Source of the DNA: a virus
DNA: 64,000 nt
Reading direction: 5' to 3' (one strand)
IMG/VR virus record: IMGVR_UViG_3300020408_000003
Span: 1 to 64,000 of that record
In this document: piece after piece, positions 31,896 through 40,430 of the stretch
Position numbering within the stretch: position 1 is the stretch's first letter
Layout of the letters: every line of letters begins with the position of its first letter
The notes under the pieces: model-generated
Told to the model about the DNA's origin: nothing
The model's database searches: none
What the model saw: only the letters and a program-made list of their open reading frames with translations
Position numbers and translations under genes: made by a program

Positions 31896-31924
31896 ATTAT
31901 ACTCCATTTTTTATCATTTGTAAA
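31896..31924 (-). promoter_or_regulatory. Early-type promoter
   Basis: TTTACA, 17-nt spacer, TATAAT on the minus strand, just before ATG 31890. It overlaps the gp43 stop codon region. Confidence 0.7.
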
Positions 31925-31927
31925 TGC

Positions 31928-34417
31928 TTAAACAAAGAAATCTTCTAACGTAGCTTTTTCTTCGGCAGACCACCCTACAGCGTTAAGTATGAAATTAAGT
32001 GGCTCGATGAAAGTTTTTTCAAACTGTAAATTATAGTCAACGTATTTGTGAAGTTTAAATTCCGTTGGTAAAACATCAGGAAATGCTATAACATTTTCGT
32101 GAATTGAATTTGGTATTTTTAAATATGTAAATTTAATCCTATCACCGTTAACTACTGATTCATATTTTCTTGTTAATTTATTATGTATTAAATATTTATT
32201 ATATAGTATAGAACCGCGTACATGAATCGGAGTACCTTTCTTGTAAGTACCACGATTTTGCCAATTAGTTATATTAGATATTGAACGAGGAAAACTTACT
32301 TCTTCTGGTGGCAATTTACAAAATTCTTCTTTAAAGCTTGCGATATATTCTTGAGTTTGCCGTTCTGAACCTGATAATATAATCTTAAATATTTCTTTAA
32401 ACTTATCTCGGCAAATCTCAGGAGTCGAAGATTTTATGGCTTCGATACCCATAATCTTAAGTTTAGGTTCAGCATATTGTACACCTTCTGAATTGTGAAC
32501 ATTAAGAATATATCTTTTCTTTGCAGTCCAAATGCCACGATCAGCAATAACTTCTCTACCCATTTCCATACGATTTTTATGCGCATTCATGTTATTAAAC
32601 AATTTATCATAAGCTTTTTTCAGAGTTGGTTCAAAATGTTCAATACAGATTTTATCAAGAAATTTAACTGGATCTTTTGGTTTTAATTGTTTTATTAAAG
32701 GACCAAAATTGATATACAAGCTATCAGTATCAATAGCGATAACATAATCTTTATCATTTGTTTTCATTACCTCGTTCATAGTTTCGTTCATTGCTTTTTC
32801 AGCCCATTGTATGGCAAGCTGACCAGATAAAGTTACACCTTCTGCTAATCGTAAATCAAAATATTTAAAGTATTGATTACCTAAAGCACCATAAAGAGAG
32901 TTCATCAAAATCTTAATAGCCATTTGCTGATTACCAAGTGTGTTGATTTCAGATTGTAGACTTTCATCTTTTGTCTTTTGATATTGTTGCTCTGTAGCTA
33001 ACATTATCTTTTTTATAGACGTACGTTCTGCATAATAATCTTCGATGATAGTTGGTAATACACCATCAAATTTTTTATGATACGTTGAACCATTTGCGGC
33101 AACTGCAAATTTAGTTTTATCTGGTAATCCTCCGTTTAAATAATAATCAACACCGTTTTTCTGACTTTGATCGATAAGAGTTTCTGGCGACATATTATAT
33201 TGTACGATAAGATTAGGATATAGAGAATTTAAATCGAAAGAAACTACCCAATCATGAGCGCCAACATGTGGATCTTTCACATAACCACCAGCAAATTTAA
33301 ATTTACGCGCTTCTGGTAATATAGCAGGTGGAACTAATTTTTGTGAATATAGTTTTCTATGAATGATAGATTCCCATATCGATGTTACTCCAAAGGTATC
33401 TTGATAATTAACACCGCCTTTATAGGCTATAGTCATGGCTAAAGTAATCAATCCCATTTTATCTTCAAGACGATCGACTAATTGTACGTCTTTCATATTA
33501 TAATCGATATACTTTTGAAAGTCATCTTTATAAAGATTTCTTAATGAACCAGACTCTTCATAAGAAAGTTTCTTTTCACCAAGAACAACATAAGCTATAT
33601 GATTCAATTTATATGACTCTTGTGGACCGTACGTATAACCAAACTTTTGAAAGAGTTCAAGATAATCTAAAGTTTGTATACCTCTTATATCGTATACTTC
33701 TTCTTTTTTACCTCTACGTGTAATCTCTCTACTTTCTACCATACCCCATGGCGAAAACCTTTTTACACTATCAGTACCAAGGATACGAGCAGTACGATTT
33801 ATTAAATATGGAATATCAAAAAATCTTGTATTCCAACCAGTAATAACGTCGGGCATTTGATCTGGTTTAGACCACCACTGTAAAAATTTATTGAATAGAT
33901 CTTTTTCATCTTTACATTTTACGTAAACAACTGGTTTGATAAGTGCTTTATCTACGTCATAATCACCATAACCCCATACCCAAAATACATCAGACTTACT
34001 CGATTTAACAGTAATAGCTAAAACATCTTGAGTTGCTTCGCTTGGATGTGGGAAACCATCGTCATAATCTGTTTCGATATCGATAGTGACTACGTTAATC
34101 CATTCTCTTTTAAATTTTATTTCGTTTGGAAATTTATTGGTTATATACTGATGTATATAATTTGTAGTACCAAACACTTTACGGTTTGCTACTTCTTTAT
34201 TATTTTCTATCCATGTTTTTGCTTCACGCATTGTCATAAAACTTAGTCTACCAACGTTATGACCGTACAACGAATGCCAACCAGTTTCTTTTTTAGATGA
34301 AACAAAAAACTCTGGCGAAAACTTATCTTTACGATATACGTTTTTACCAGAGCTATCATAGCCACGATACAACATAGAATTACCGTAGCGAACTACTGAA
34401 GTATAAAAATTAGACAT
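31928..34417 (-). CDS. 43: DNA polymerase, T4 gp43-like (family B)
   Basis: 829 residues, slightly shorter than T4 gp43 (898), uninterrupted. Exo I is TIDIETD, exo II NTRFFDIPYL and exo III YNMKDVQLVDRL. Polymerase motif A is FDLNSLYPNLI, motif B ILMNSLYGALGN and motif C IDTDSLYI. It carries polymerase and proofreading activities and works with gp44/62 and gp45. No intein or intron is visible. Confidence 0.95.
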   Translation of the reverse strand: MSNFYTSVVRYGNSMLYRGYDSSGKNVYRKDKFSPEFFVSSKKETGWHSLYGHNVGRLSFMTMREAKTWIENNKEVANRKVFGTTNYIHQYITNKFPNEIKFKREWINVVTIDIETDYDDGFPHPSEATQDVLAITVKSSKSDVFWVWGYGDYDVDKALIKPVVYVKCKDEKDLFNKFLQWWSKPDQMPDVITGWNTRFFDIPYLINRTARILGTDSVKRFSPWGMVESREITRRGKKEEVYDIRGIQTLDYLELFQKFGYTYGPQESYKLNHIAYVVLGEKKLSYEESGSLRNLYKDDFQKYIDYNMKDVQLVDRLEDKMGLITLAMTIAYKGGVNYQDTFGVTSIWESIIHRKLYSQKLVPPAILPEARKFKFAGGYVKDPHVGAHDWVVSFDLNSLYPNLIVQYNMSPETLIDQSQKNGVDYYLNGGLPDKTKFAVAANGSTYHKKFDGVLPTIIEDYYAERTSIKKIMLATEQQYQKTKDESLQSEINTLGNQQMAIKILMNSLYGALGNQYFKYFDLRLAEGVTLSGQLAIQWAEKAMNETMNEVMKTNDKDYVIAIDTDSLYINFGPLIKQLKPKDPVKFLDKICIEHFEPTLKKAYDKLFNNMNAHKNRMEMGREVIADRGIWTAKKRYILNVHNSEGVQYAEPKLKIMGIEAIKSSTPEICRDKFKEIFKIILSGSERQTQEYIASFKEEFCKLPPEEVSFPRSISNITNWQNRGTYKKGTPIHVRGSILYNKYLIHNKLTRKYESVVNGDRIKFTYLKIPNSIHENVIAFPDVLPTEFKLHKYVDYNLQFEKTFIEPLNFILNAVGWSAEEKATLEDFFV

Positions 34418-34423
34418 AATATA

Positions 34424-34452
34424 ATTATATCACAAATATAAATTTTTGTAAA
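34424..34452 (-). promoter_or_regulatory. Early-type promoter for gene 43
   Basis: TTTACA (34452-34447), 17-nt spacer, TATAAT (34429-34424) on the minus strand; the ATG is at 34417, giving a very short leader. Confidence 0.75.
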
Positions 34453-34460
34453 CTGTTTTT

Positions 34461-34931
34461 TTACATAAGTTCAAAATGTGGACCATCAATAAAAGGACGT
34501 CTTCCCTCACTTCTTCTTAAATCTATATAAGCGTTCATAGCATCTTCTGCTGTACCTGGATATGATCTAATATCTCCTTCAGACCATGCAGCACCCCATT
34601 TTATCGCCACGCCTTTTTCTTCGGCTGCTTGTTTAAATGCATCACATATATCATCATAAACATTTATTTCCCAAATGACGTCTGATCCGTCATAAGCTAC
34701 TACATCTACGGCATGCGAATAACCGCTGCCATCTTGAAGTAAATGTTTTGAATTCATAGTCTGAGATCTACCAGATTCGTATAATTTTTTCTGTTCTTCT
34801 AAAGTTCTAACTCCATAAGTGACGCCAAAGTCAACTTTAGTTATTTCTATTGCTCTTTCAACTACCGCGACCATATCTGGATGGACGCCTTCTAATTTTC
34901 CTCGACTTCTCGACGATAAACTAAATGCCAT
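34461..34931 (-). CDS. Endolysin, M15 (VanY-type) L-alanyl-D-glutamate / D,D-peptidase
   Basis: 156 residues. The zinc motif is GYSHAVDVVAY (SxHxxxxAxD type) with final PHFEL; GVRTLEEQKKLYESGRSQ matches phage M15 peptidases such as the T5 endolysin. No signal peptide, so it needs a holin. It has a late promoter (34979-34986) and a GGAGATG site. It would cleave peptidoglycan peptides at lysis. Confidence 0.88.
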   Translation of the reverse strand: MAFSLSSRSRGKLEGVHPDMVAVVERAIEITKVDFGVTYGVRTLEEQKKLYESGRSQTMNSKHLLQDGSGYSHAVDVVAYDGSDVIWEINVYDDICDAFKQAAEEKGVAIKWGAAWSEGDIRSYPGTAEDAMNAYIDLRRSEGRRPFIDGPHFELM

Positions 34932-34951
34932 ATTTCATCTCCTGTTAAATT

Positions 34952-34978
34952 TAAAGGGACGAGTTTCCCCGTCCCTTT
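34952..34978 (-). terminator. Intrinsic terminator or insulating hairpin
   Basis: AAAGGGACG-GGGAAACT-CGTCCCTTT inverted repeat in the endolysin leader, directly after the DUF3563-like gene. The T-run is short, so it may also be a leader structure of the late mRNA. Confidence 0.6.
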
Positions 34979-34986
34979 TATTTATA
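34979..34986 (-). promoter_or_regulatory. Late promoter TATAAATA for the endolysin
   Basis: Lies across the stop codon of the DUF3563-like gene, 48 nt upstream of ATG 34931; the hairpin at 34952-34978 would be transcribed at the 5' end of the late message. Confidence 0.7.
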
Positions 34987-35134
34987 TCCATCCTTTTAGA
35001 TTAGGATTGATAAGTTGTTTTTGTCTTCTTTCTAGTTCAACTAAGTCGTGCGAACTAGCAAGCCATTCTTCTCTAAGTTCTTGTTGAGATTTAGGCCTTA
35101 AGTTCCAAATATATTTTAATATTGATTGAATCAT
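34982..35134 (-). CDS. Small DUF3563-like protein (50 aa)
   Basis: ATG 35134 overlaps the previous stop as ATGA. The product reads like DUF3563 proteins: a short helix (MIQSILKYIWNLRPKS), then EWLASSHDLVELERRQKQL, matching the xxLAxSxDLxxLExRxRxL pattern. These are small proteins of alpha- and betaproteobacteria with no known role. Its presence next to Hsp20 suggests acquisition from a host. Confidence 0.6.
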   Translation of the reverse strand: MIQSILKYIWNLRPKSQQELREEWLASSHDLVELERRQKQLINPNLKGWI

Positions 35135-35355
35135 TTTAGCCCCATCTTTTCATTTAATCTAACTGTTAAACTATCTACAGTTTCGTGCATATAATCTGAC
35201 CTAGCATGTCTAAGTAAAAGTATAGCAACTTCTCTATTTGTAGATTTCTGTCTAGCGGTTGTCCAACCCATATACAGTTTGATTAATAAAGTTTTTAAAG
35301 ATTTTGATAGGCTTTCAAGCAGACTCGTTGAGTAGTTGAGCACTATTGTTGTCAT
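35131..35355 (-). CDS. Small basic protein of unknown function
   Basis: 74 residues, helical, overlapping the end of the Hsp20 gene by 41 nt and the next gene by 4 nt. It has some resemblance in size and composition to DUF1127-type small proteins, which is not secure. Confidence 0.5.
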   Translation of the reverse strand: MTTIVLNYSTSLLESLSKSLKTLLIKLYMGWTTARQKSTNREVAILLLRHARSDYMHETVDSLTVRLNEKMGLK

Positions 35356-35779
35356 TGGTTTTTCTCCCAGTTCCGATTGAAATTTGCTGGGGTCGCATCT
35401 TTTCCGGTAGGACCACTTCTATACTGACAGTAAGAATCCCATCCGTTAAATCCGCACCATTGACTTCTGCGTACTCTGATAACCTGAACGACTTTACAAA
35501 CTTTCGACCAGATATACCTTTATGAACATATTTGTTCTGATCTCTTCTAGCTTCACGATCGCCCGTAATTGTAAGCACGTGATCTTTGAGTTCTATAGAT
35601 ATATCTTCTTTTGAAAAACCAGCAATAGCTAATTCAATATCGTACTTCATATCGCCGTCTTTGACAACGTTATGCGGTGGATATGTATCTTTTGCGTGAT
35701 TTGTGATGTTTTCGAGTTCATCGAATAAATGGTCGAAACCTAAAAAAGCGTTCCTAGGGAACATAAAAGTACCAGTCAT
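35315..35779 (-). CDS. Small heat-shock protein, Hsp20 family
   Basis: 154 residues. The alpha-crystallin domain is clear: YDIELAIAGFSKEDISIELKDHVLTITGDRE, RKFVKSFRLSEYAEV and DGILTVSIE. These ATP-independent holdases keep unfolding proteins soluble. Hsp20 genes are common in marine T4-like phages, perhaps to aid capsid or scaffold assembly. A good GGAGG site is present. Confidence 0.92.
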   Translation of the reverse strand: MTGTFMFPRNAFLGFDHLFDELENITNHAKDTYPPHNVVKDGDMKYDIELAIAGFSKEDISIELKDHVLTITGDREARRDQNKYVHKGISGRKFVKSFRLSEYAEVNGADLTDGILTVSIEVVLPEKMRPQQISIGTGRKTNDNNSAQLLNESA

Positions 35780-35849
35780 GTTTACCTCCTATGACGTAGC
35801 AAGGTTAAAATATAGGACCCATTATTGGCATCCTATTACTATATATACA

Positions 35850-36167
35850 TTAAACATCAACCTTTTCAGGCAAGTTTAAAAAATATTCTAATTGCGGATT
35901 TGTTTGTAAAGGTGTTCTTTTTTCAAGCGCTGGTTTTTTACCATCGTGCACCATACAACCAACTTCCAATAAAGTATATTCACCATTACTGGGTGGACCA
36001 TGATTTGCTGTCATATAATCTCTAAGCCCACCTATTAGTTCATTAGTGTAAGTGTTATAATATTTTTGACATTCGTATTGATTTTGAAATTGTAATTTGT
36101 CTGTTATTCTCCAGTCATTTGTATTTTCTGGGTGGAACATAAACAATGCGTATAATACATAGTACAT
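35850..36167 (-). CDS. Hypothetical protein, possibly exported
   Basis: 105 residues. MYYVLYALFMFHP could be a short signal or anchor, and two cysteines (C33, C71) could pair. The ribosome site is GAGGAGG. No known family. Confidence 0.55.
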   Translation of the reverse strand: MYYVLYALFMFHPENTNDWRITDKLQFQNQYECQKYYNTYTNELIGGLRDYMTANHGPPSNGEYTLLEVGCMVHDGKKPALEKRTPLQTNPQLEYFLNLPEKVDV

Positions 36168-36181
36168 AATATCCTCCTCTA

Positions 36182-36601
36182 TTATGCTCTATTACCTCTA
36201 AGGGCAAAAAATAAACCACCAACCCATAACAAAACATGCAAGTTATCATAAAGTAAAACGTCCATTAAACTTTCTGGTTCTCCTACCCATATTACACCAG
36301 TCATAATACAACAAATAGTAATACCACTAAATCGAGTGACCATGTCACCAATCCAATCAAACTTTTCATTATATAACCAACTTGCTGTTAATACACCACC
36401 AAATAATAAACCTAGACCAGATAAAAATTCACCATACGTTACAAACCACCAAACTAATACAGATAAATCATATGACGATGCTTCATCTGCGTCAACTGGC
36501 ATTTTCATATAACCTTGATGTATGAATACTATTGCTAACGGTATTCTTAATAACCAATGGCTCATACAAAATTCTGGTAGATTTTCAATTAATTTCTTCA
36601 T
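36182..36601 (-). CDS. DoxX-like integral membrane protein
   Basis: 139 residues, four predicted membrane helices. LLRIPLAIVFIHQGYMKM followed by GEFLSGLGLLFGG matches the DoxX family layout. DoxX proteins are linked to redox stress in bacteria; a phage role is unknown. Its start overlaps the coiled-coil gene stop, inside a run of small membrane proteins. Confidence 0.75.
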   Translation of the reverse strand: MKKLIENLPEFCMSHWLLRIPLAIVFIHQGYMKMPVDADEASSYDLSVLVWWFVTYGEFLSGLGLLFGGVLTASWLYNEKFDWIGDMVTRFSGITICCIMTGVIWVGEPESLMDVLLYDNLHVLLWVGGLFFALRGNRA

Positions 36602-36803
36602 TTGTTAAAAACTCTTTTATATCTGTTATCTTTTCGTGTTGTATTATATTGATAATTAAATTTGTTAAGTCTTGTTCTTTTTTTAAAAAGAATAATTTAT
36701 CAGTTATTTCTTTTAATTTATTTTCGTAATATTCTATTTCTTTTTCCTTACGTAATTTTTGTTCAATTAAATCAGTAAGAAAAACTATTTTCTTATCACT
36801 CAT
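36585..36803 (-). CDS. Small coiled-coil protein
   Basis: 72 residues, charged heptads (EKEIEYYENKLKEITDKLFFLKKEQ) typical of a coiled coil. No further assignment. It overlaps both neighbours. Confidence 0.55.
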   Translation of the reverse strand: MSDKKIVFLTDLIEQKLRKEKEIEYYENKLKEITDKLFFLKKEQDLTNLIINIIQHEKITDIKEFLTNEEIN

Positions 36804-37030
36804 AACTTAGTACAAAAATTCCTTAAAAACTTACAATCAACTTCACCCTTACATACTTTTTCATGCTTAGCATTTTCCCAACAATCGCCATCAGGCACGT
36901 GCATCTGCACAAATATGTCCCAAGTATTTAAAGATGAAAATAATAACATTGCTGGAAACACTAACATAAAAAATACAATTGTTAGAAATGCCCAACCAAA
37001 ACCCTCATTATCATATGGTTCATTACTCAC
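36800..37030 (-). CDS. Small membrane protein with Cys-rich tail
   Basis: 76 residues. One membrane helix (WAFLTIVFFMLVFPAMLLF) then an outside-facing tail with four cysteines (C50, C59, C65, C72). Possible spanin- or holin-like role given the small membrane cluster near the endolysin, but this is only positional. Confidence 0.5.
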   Translation of the reverse strand: MSNEPYDNEGFGWAFLTIVFFMLVFPAMLLFSSLNTWDIFVQMHVPDGDCWENAKHEKVCKGEVDCKFLRNFCTKL

Positions 37031-37226
37031 TTATGCCCATCCTTTCTAAATATTCTGGATATAAGTCTGGATTTCCAGTACCGCCTGTACCATCATCACC
37101 AAAATTACATCTTGCAACAATTAATAAAAATAATAAACTTCCGTATGCAATGTATTTACTAAACTTTATAAAACCAACATACGCTTCTTCAGCCTGTTCT
37201 TGGGCTGCTTTTTTCACATCATTCAA
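37023..37226 (-). CDS. Small membrane protein
   Basis: 67 residues. An amphipathic start (MNDVKKAAQEQAEEAYVG), one helix (YIAYGSLLFLLIVA) and a Gly/Asp-rich end. A candidate holin by size only. Confidence 0.5.
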   Translation of the reverse strand: MNDVKKAAQEQAEEAYVGFIKFSKYIAYGSLLFLLIVARCNFGDDGTGGTGNPDLYPEYLERMGISE

Positions 37227-37244
37227 TTTTTATTTCCTTTAAAT

Positions 37245-37898
37245 TTAAATCATACTATAAAATTCGTGATTAATTATTAAATCTTTTAAAGACTTTTTCA
37301 GTTCTTTTGATTGAAACATTTTATCATAGTATTGCTTAGTTCCTTGTGAGGTATCTTTATCTATATATTGAATTGCATCATTAAATTCTATGACTTGATA
37401 GGGAATTTCATATTCCTTTAATATTTTGATATACTTAACATACATGTCTAAACATTCTGTTTCCCATTTTATAGCATGATCTACTAATGATGGTATATCT
37501 TCTTTTTGAAAATGATGCCAACTAGAATCTCTTGGTTTTGTTAAATCATCTTTTTTCCATACATTATTATATTCTGAAAACATTAAAGATCTTTGTCTGG
37601 CATAAAGATCCTTTCTATAAAGAATAATATGGTTATAATCTATAACTGGAATTGCTTGTCGTAGTTTGTCTAGTTCTTTTAATACTCGAGAAACATTTAC
37701 CATACATTTAAAAGAATATTTTTTAGAAATAATTTCTAATATTCCTCCTTCTGGTAATTTTTTTTGCGCACTTAAAGGTTCATGCTTTTTGTGCATTACT
37801 TTAGCATTGTTTCTTTCTAAATATTTAAAAAAAAATTGACTGGAAGCAGTTCTTGCACTAGCCCACAATATAAAGGGCTTACCACAATTTCGTATCAT
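37245..37898 (-). CDS. Sulfotransferase-fold protein
   Basis: 217 residues. The phosphosulfate-binding loop is ILWASARTASSQFFFKYL near the N-terminus, and ILYRKDLYARQRSL supplies the Arg/Ser motif of the 3'-phosphate site. This is the sulfotransferase fold (or a related P-loop kinase). The acceptor is unknown. It lies directly downstream of regA, overlapping it by 4 nt, in what is otherwise a core replication operon. Confidence 0.72.
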   Translation of the reverse strand: MIRNCGKPFILWASARTASSQFFFKYLERNNAKVMHKKHEPLSAQKKLPEGGILEIISKKYSFKCMVNVSRVLKELDKLRQAIPVIDYNHIILYRKDLYARQRSLMFSEYNNVWKKDDLTKPRDSSWHHFQKEDIPSLVDHAIKWETECLDMYVKYIKILKEYEIPYQVIEFNDAIQYIDKDTSQGTKQYYDKMFQSKELKKSLKDLIINHEFYSMI

Positions 37899-38305
37899 TT
37901 ATTCCCTATATTATATTTTGGACATAATTCCCACTTCTCCTTTTCTTTAAATGGTATGATTTTAATTTGTCTCATCGGAGCTAACGGATCCAACTGTTTA
38001 GTATTTTCAATCGTTATCAAACCCCAATCACTCATAAGTTGTGCAATTGTATTTCTACGCGCAACATCGTTTTCTTCTAAATTAGACTTTTTACCGTCTA
38101 ACAGAAATAACTCTTTAAAGTGTACTATGAAATATCTGCCTTGTTTGTGTAGTATATGGCAAGATTGAAATAATTTATTTTCTTTTCTTGATGCTACACC
38201 AATACGAGTAAGTGTTTCTCGAACCTTTAAAAAATCATCTGGTTCATTCAGAGTAACTTCTAACATCGAGCTAGGCGTCCACTCTATTATATTATTTTTT
38301 TCCAC
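37895..38305 (-). CDS. regA: Translational repressor RegA
   Basis: 136 residues. The T4 RegA layout is recognisable (WTPSSMLEVTLNEPDDFLKVRETLTRIGVASRK at the start and YFIVHFKELFLLDG). RegA binds ribosome-binding sites of early mRNAs to reduce their translation. Located right after gene 62, as in T4 (44-62-regA). Confidence 0.9.
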   Translation of the reverse strand: MEKNNIIEWTPSSMLEVTLNEPDDFLKVRETLTRIGVASRKENKLFQSCHILHKQGRYFIVHFKELFLLDGKKSNLEENDVARRNTIAQLMSDWGLITIENTKQLDPLAPMRQIKIIPFKEKEKWELCPKYNIGNK

Positions 38306-38669
38306 CTTTATAAACCTTCTTTCTTAATTCTCCAATTTTATCGGACGAAAGAAGATTATGAACTGCCTTAGCTTGTTTATTACTATATCCATAATACTCT
38401 TTAATTACGTCCAAGTCATTTACGGTTTCTGGTTTATTCCATTTTGAAAACCGCTTTTTTCTTCTAACTATATTTATAAGAAAATCAAATTGTAAGCGAT
38501 TATCGATATGGTGGTTAATATTCATTTCATTTGCCATTATAACGGTATCTTTAAAGTAAGATAATCCTCTATTAATTAAAAAAGAATTATATTGTTTTTC
38601 AGCGATATCATCAATCATAATATCGGTTTTACCGTAATTTATTTCATTTAAAAAATTAAAAGGATTCAT
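38292..38669 (-). CDS. 62: Clamp loader small subunit, gp62-like
   Basis: 125 residues, shorter than T4 gp62 (187). NPFNFLNEINYGKTDIMIDD and FINRGLSYFKDTV-type text are typical of marine T4-like gp62. With gp44 it loads the gp45 clamp. In T4 gene 62 follows gene 44 directly; here an oxygenase, a phosphoribosyltransferase and a GMP reductase have been inserted between them. Confidence 0.85.
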   Translation of the reverse strand: MNPFNFLNEINYGKTDIMIDDIAEKQYNSFLINRGLSYFKDTVIMANEMNINHHIDNRLQFDFLINIVRRKKRFSKWNKPETVNDLDVIKEYYGYSNKQAKAVHNLLSSDKIGELRKKVYKGGKK

Positions 38670-38675
38670 AGCACT

Positions 38676-38704
38676 ATTATATCATATTTATGATTATTCG
38701 TAAA
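38676..38704 (-). promoter_or_regulatory. Early-type promoter for 62-regA
   Basis: TTTACG, 17-nt spacer, TATAAT on the minus strand; it overlaps the stop codon of the GMP reductase gene. Confidence 0.7.
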
Positions 38705-39824
38705 CTCTGTTATGTGTGTCATAACATCTCACAAAGGTTGTACATTTTGGAATATCTTTTAAACGTCTAGCACCTATGTATGTGCATGTAGATCTAATGC
38801 TACCTAATAAATCCTGTAAAGTGCTTTTTACTAAACCCTTATAAGGTATTTCAACTTCTTTACCTTCAGATGCTCTGTAATCTTTTAAACCACCAAAATG
38901 CTTTTCATTAGCTAATGTAGAACTCATACCGTAAAACTGCATAGATTTTTTTGTTGTAGTTTTTCGATGTGCTTCTGAACCGCTATTGAAAAGTTGTGAT
39001 TTATTGCTTTCATTACAAACTTGACTTGTAATAAATTCTTTTTCTATTACTTCTCCGCCACCTTCATCGTGACCAGCGAGCATTCCTCCGAGCATGACAA
39101 AGTCCGCTCCTCCGCCCAAGGCTTTAGCGACGCAACCTGGTGTCGTACAGCCTCCATCAGCAATAATAGAAGCGCCAAGGCCATGAGCAGCGTCAGCGCA
39201 TTCAATGGTCGCCGAGAGTTGCGGGAAACCGACTCCAGTCTGTATACGAGTAGTACAAACAGAACCAGGCCCGATACCACATTTAACAACATCTGCCCCA
39301 TTTAAAATAAGCTCCTGTGTCATATCTCCAGTTACAACATTGCCAGCCATAATAATAAGTTCGGGAAATTGTACTCTTAAGGAGTAAATGAAATGACTAA
39401 AAGCTTCAGTATACCCGTTTGCCACATCCACACATAGGTATTTAACCTTTCCGTCTGTCATTTCGTAAACATTTCTGAATTTTTTTAAATCTTCTTCAGT
39501 AGCGCCTATAGACATAATGGTATAGTTAGAAACTGCTTCGCTATCAGTATCAAAATATTCTACTAAAGCATTTTGAGTATATGTTTTTACTAAACAGGTC
39601 ATTAAACCTGCTTTACGTAATTCAGTTGCCATTTCAAGTGTGCCGACACCGTCCATATTAGATGCGATTATTGGTATACCATAAAAGTTTCTATCTTGAC
39701 CTTTAGCGTTACTAAATTCTATTCTTCTAAATAAATCTACTTCTTGTCTGCTTTTTAACGTTGATCTTTTAGGCCTAAACAAAACGTCTTTATAATCTAA
39801 TTTCATTTCATTTTCAATAAGCAT
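38694..39824 (-). CDS. guaC: GMP reductase (GuaC-like)
   Basis: 376 residues, TIM-barrel of the IMPDH/GMPR family without CBS domains. The catalytic loop is [11 protein letters not shown], and [33 protein letters not shown] matches GuaC closely. It reduces GMP to IMP with NADPH. The ATG overlaps the phosphoribosyltransferase stop (TAATG). Together they suggest manipulation of the host purine pool. Confidence 0.88.
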   Translation of the reverse strand: MLIENEMKLDYKDVLFRPKRSTLKSRQEVDLFRRIEFSNAKGQDRNFYGIPIIASNMDGVGTLEMATELRKAGLMTCLVKTYTQNALVEYFDTDSEAVSNYTIMSIGATEEDLKKFRNVYEMTDGKVKYLCVDVANGYTEAFSHFIYSLRVQFPELIIMAGNVVTGDMTQELILNGADVVKCGIGPGSVCTTRIQTGVGFPQLSATIECADAAHGLGASIIADGGCTTPGCVAKALGGGADFVMLGGMLAGHDEGGGEVIEKEFITSQVCNESNKSQLFNSGSEAHRKTTTKKSMQFYGMSSTLANEKHFGGLKDYRASEGKEVEIPYKGLVKSTLQDLLGSIRSTCTYIGARRLKDIPKCTTFVRCYDTHNRVYE

Positions 39825-40243
39825 TAATCAACCCCATATAATTTAAAAAGTGATTTAACATTACCAACATGTTTCCATCTTGTTGGTCCTCTTTGAAATA
39901 CTACCCATTTATAACCCCAAGCACCAAGAGCTTCAGGATAGTGTTCTTGCATATAATCATCAAAACTTTTTCCTGTAGTGTATATATCATCAACAATCAT
40001 AGGCTGATGTTTTTCTTCTCCTGTTGCATATTTTTTTAAGGCATTAGCCAAAGGTACACCACCGCGCGGTATCCCTTCAACTGATCGAAAAGGCATGTCT
40101 TGATATTCCATTATCATATTAGCTAAACAATCCCATTCTTCTGGAGATATGGCATCGCATTCTAATTTAAAATTTAATTCATTACCAGCATGAGATATAA
40201 ATTTACCCCATTCAAATAATTTGGCTTCAGTTCTATGTGGCAT
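39824..40243 (-). CDS. Phosphoribosyltransferase-like protein
   Basis: 139 residues. The PRPP-binding motif is MIVDDIYTTGKS (hydrophobic-DD-TTG), and EGIPRGGVPLANAL is the upstream loop. The type (orotate, xanthine or hypoxanthine) is unclear. It is co-translated with GMP reductase, so a purine-salvage role is favoured. Confidence 0.78.
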   Translation of the reverse strand: MPHRTEAKLFEWGKFISHAGNELNFKLECDAISPEEWDCLANMIMEYQDMPFRSVEGIPRGGVPLANALKKYATGEEKHQPMIVDDIYTTGKSFDDYMQEHYPEALGAWGYKWVVFQRGPTRWKHVGNVKSLFKLYGVD

Positions 40244-40430
40244 ATCTTTTCCTTATTAAGGGTTCAGATGACGTAGAATCAATATAGTCACCGTTTACTA
40301 AAAATCTTCTTTCTACTGTTTCTTTTGTTAAAACTTCATTTATTATTCTGTAAGTGACTAATTCTTGTTTAATAATATTCGAATCATCACGTTCTAAAGC
40401 AACCTTTAAAGGACCGTTTTTTATAACCAT
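40233..40430 (-). CDS. Conserved small phage protein
   Basis: 65 residues from ATG 40430, chosen since it overlaps the oxygenase stop (TAATG). MVIKNGPLKVALERDDSNIIKQE is a start I recognise from small proteins of marine T4-like phages. Function unknown. Confidence 0.65.
   Translation of the reverse strand: MVIKNGPLKVALERDDSNIIKQELVTYRIINEVLTKETVERRFLVNGDYIDSTSSEPLIRKRYAT

Noticed and set aside
32185-38475. TATTTATA-like strings inside genes as further late promoters
   Set aside because: AT-rich coding sequence yields such strings by chance, and none is upstream of a start in the right orientation.
39047-39301. Open frame inside the GMP reductase gene (84 codons, minus strand, other frame)
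   Set aside because: It overlaps a well-supported enzyme over its full length, has low-complexity Leu-rich product, and no start context; it is a shadow.
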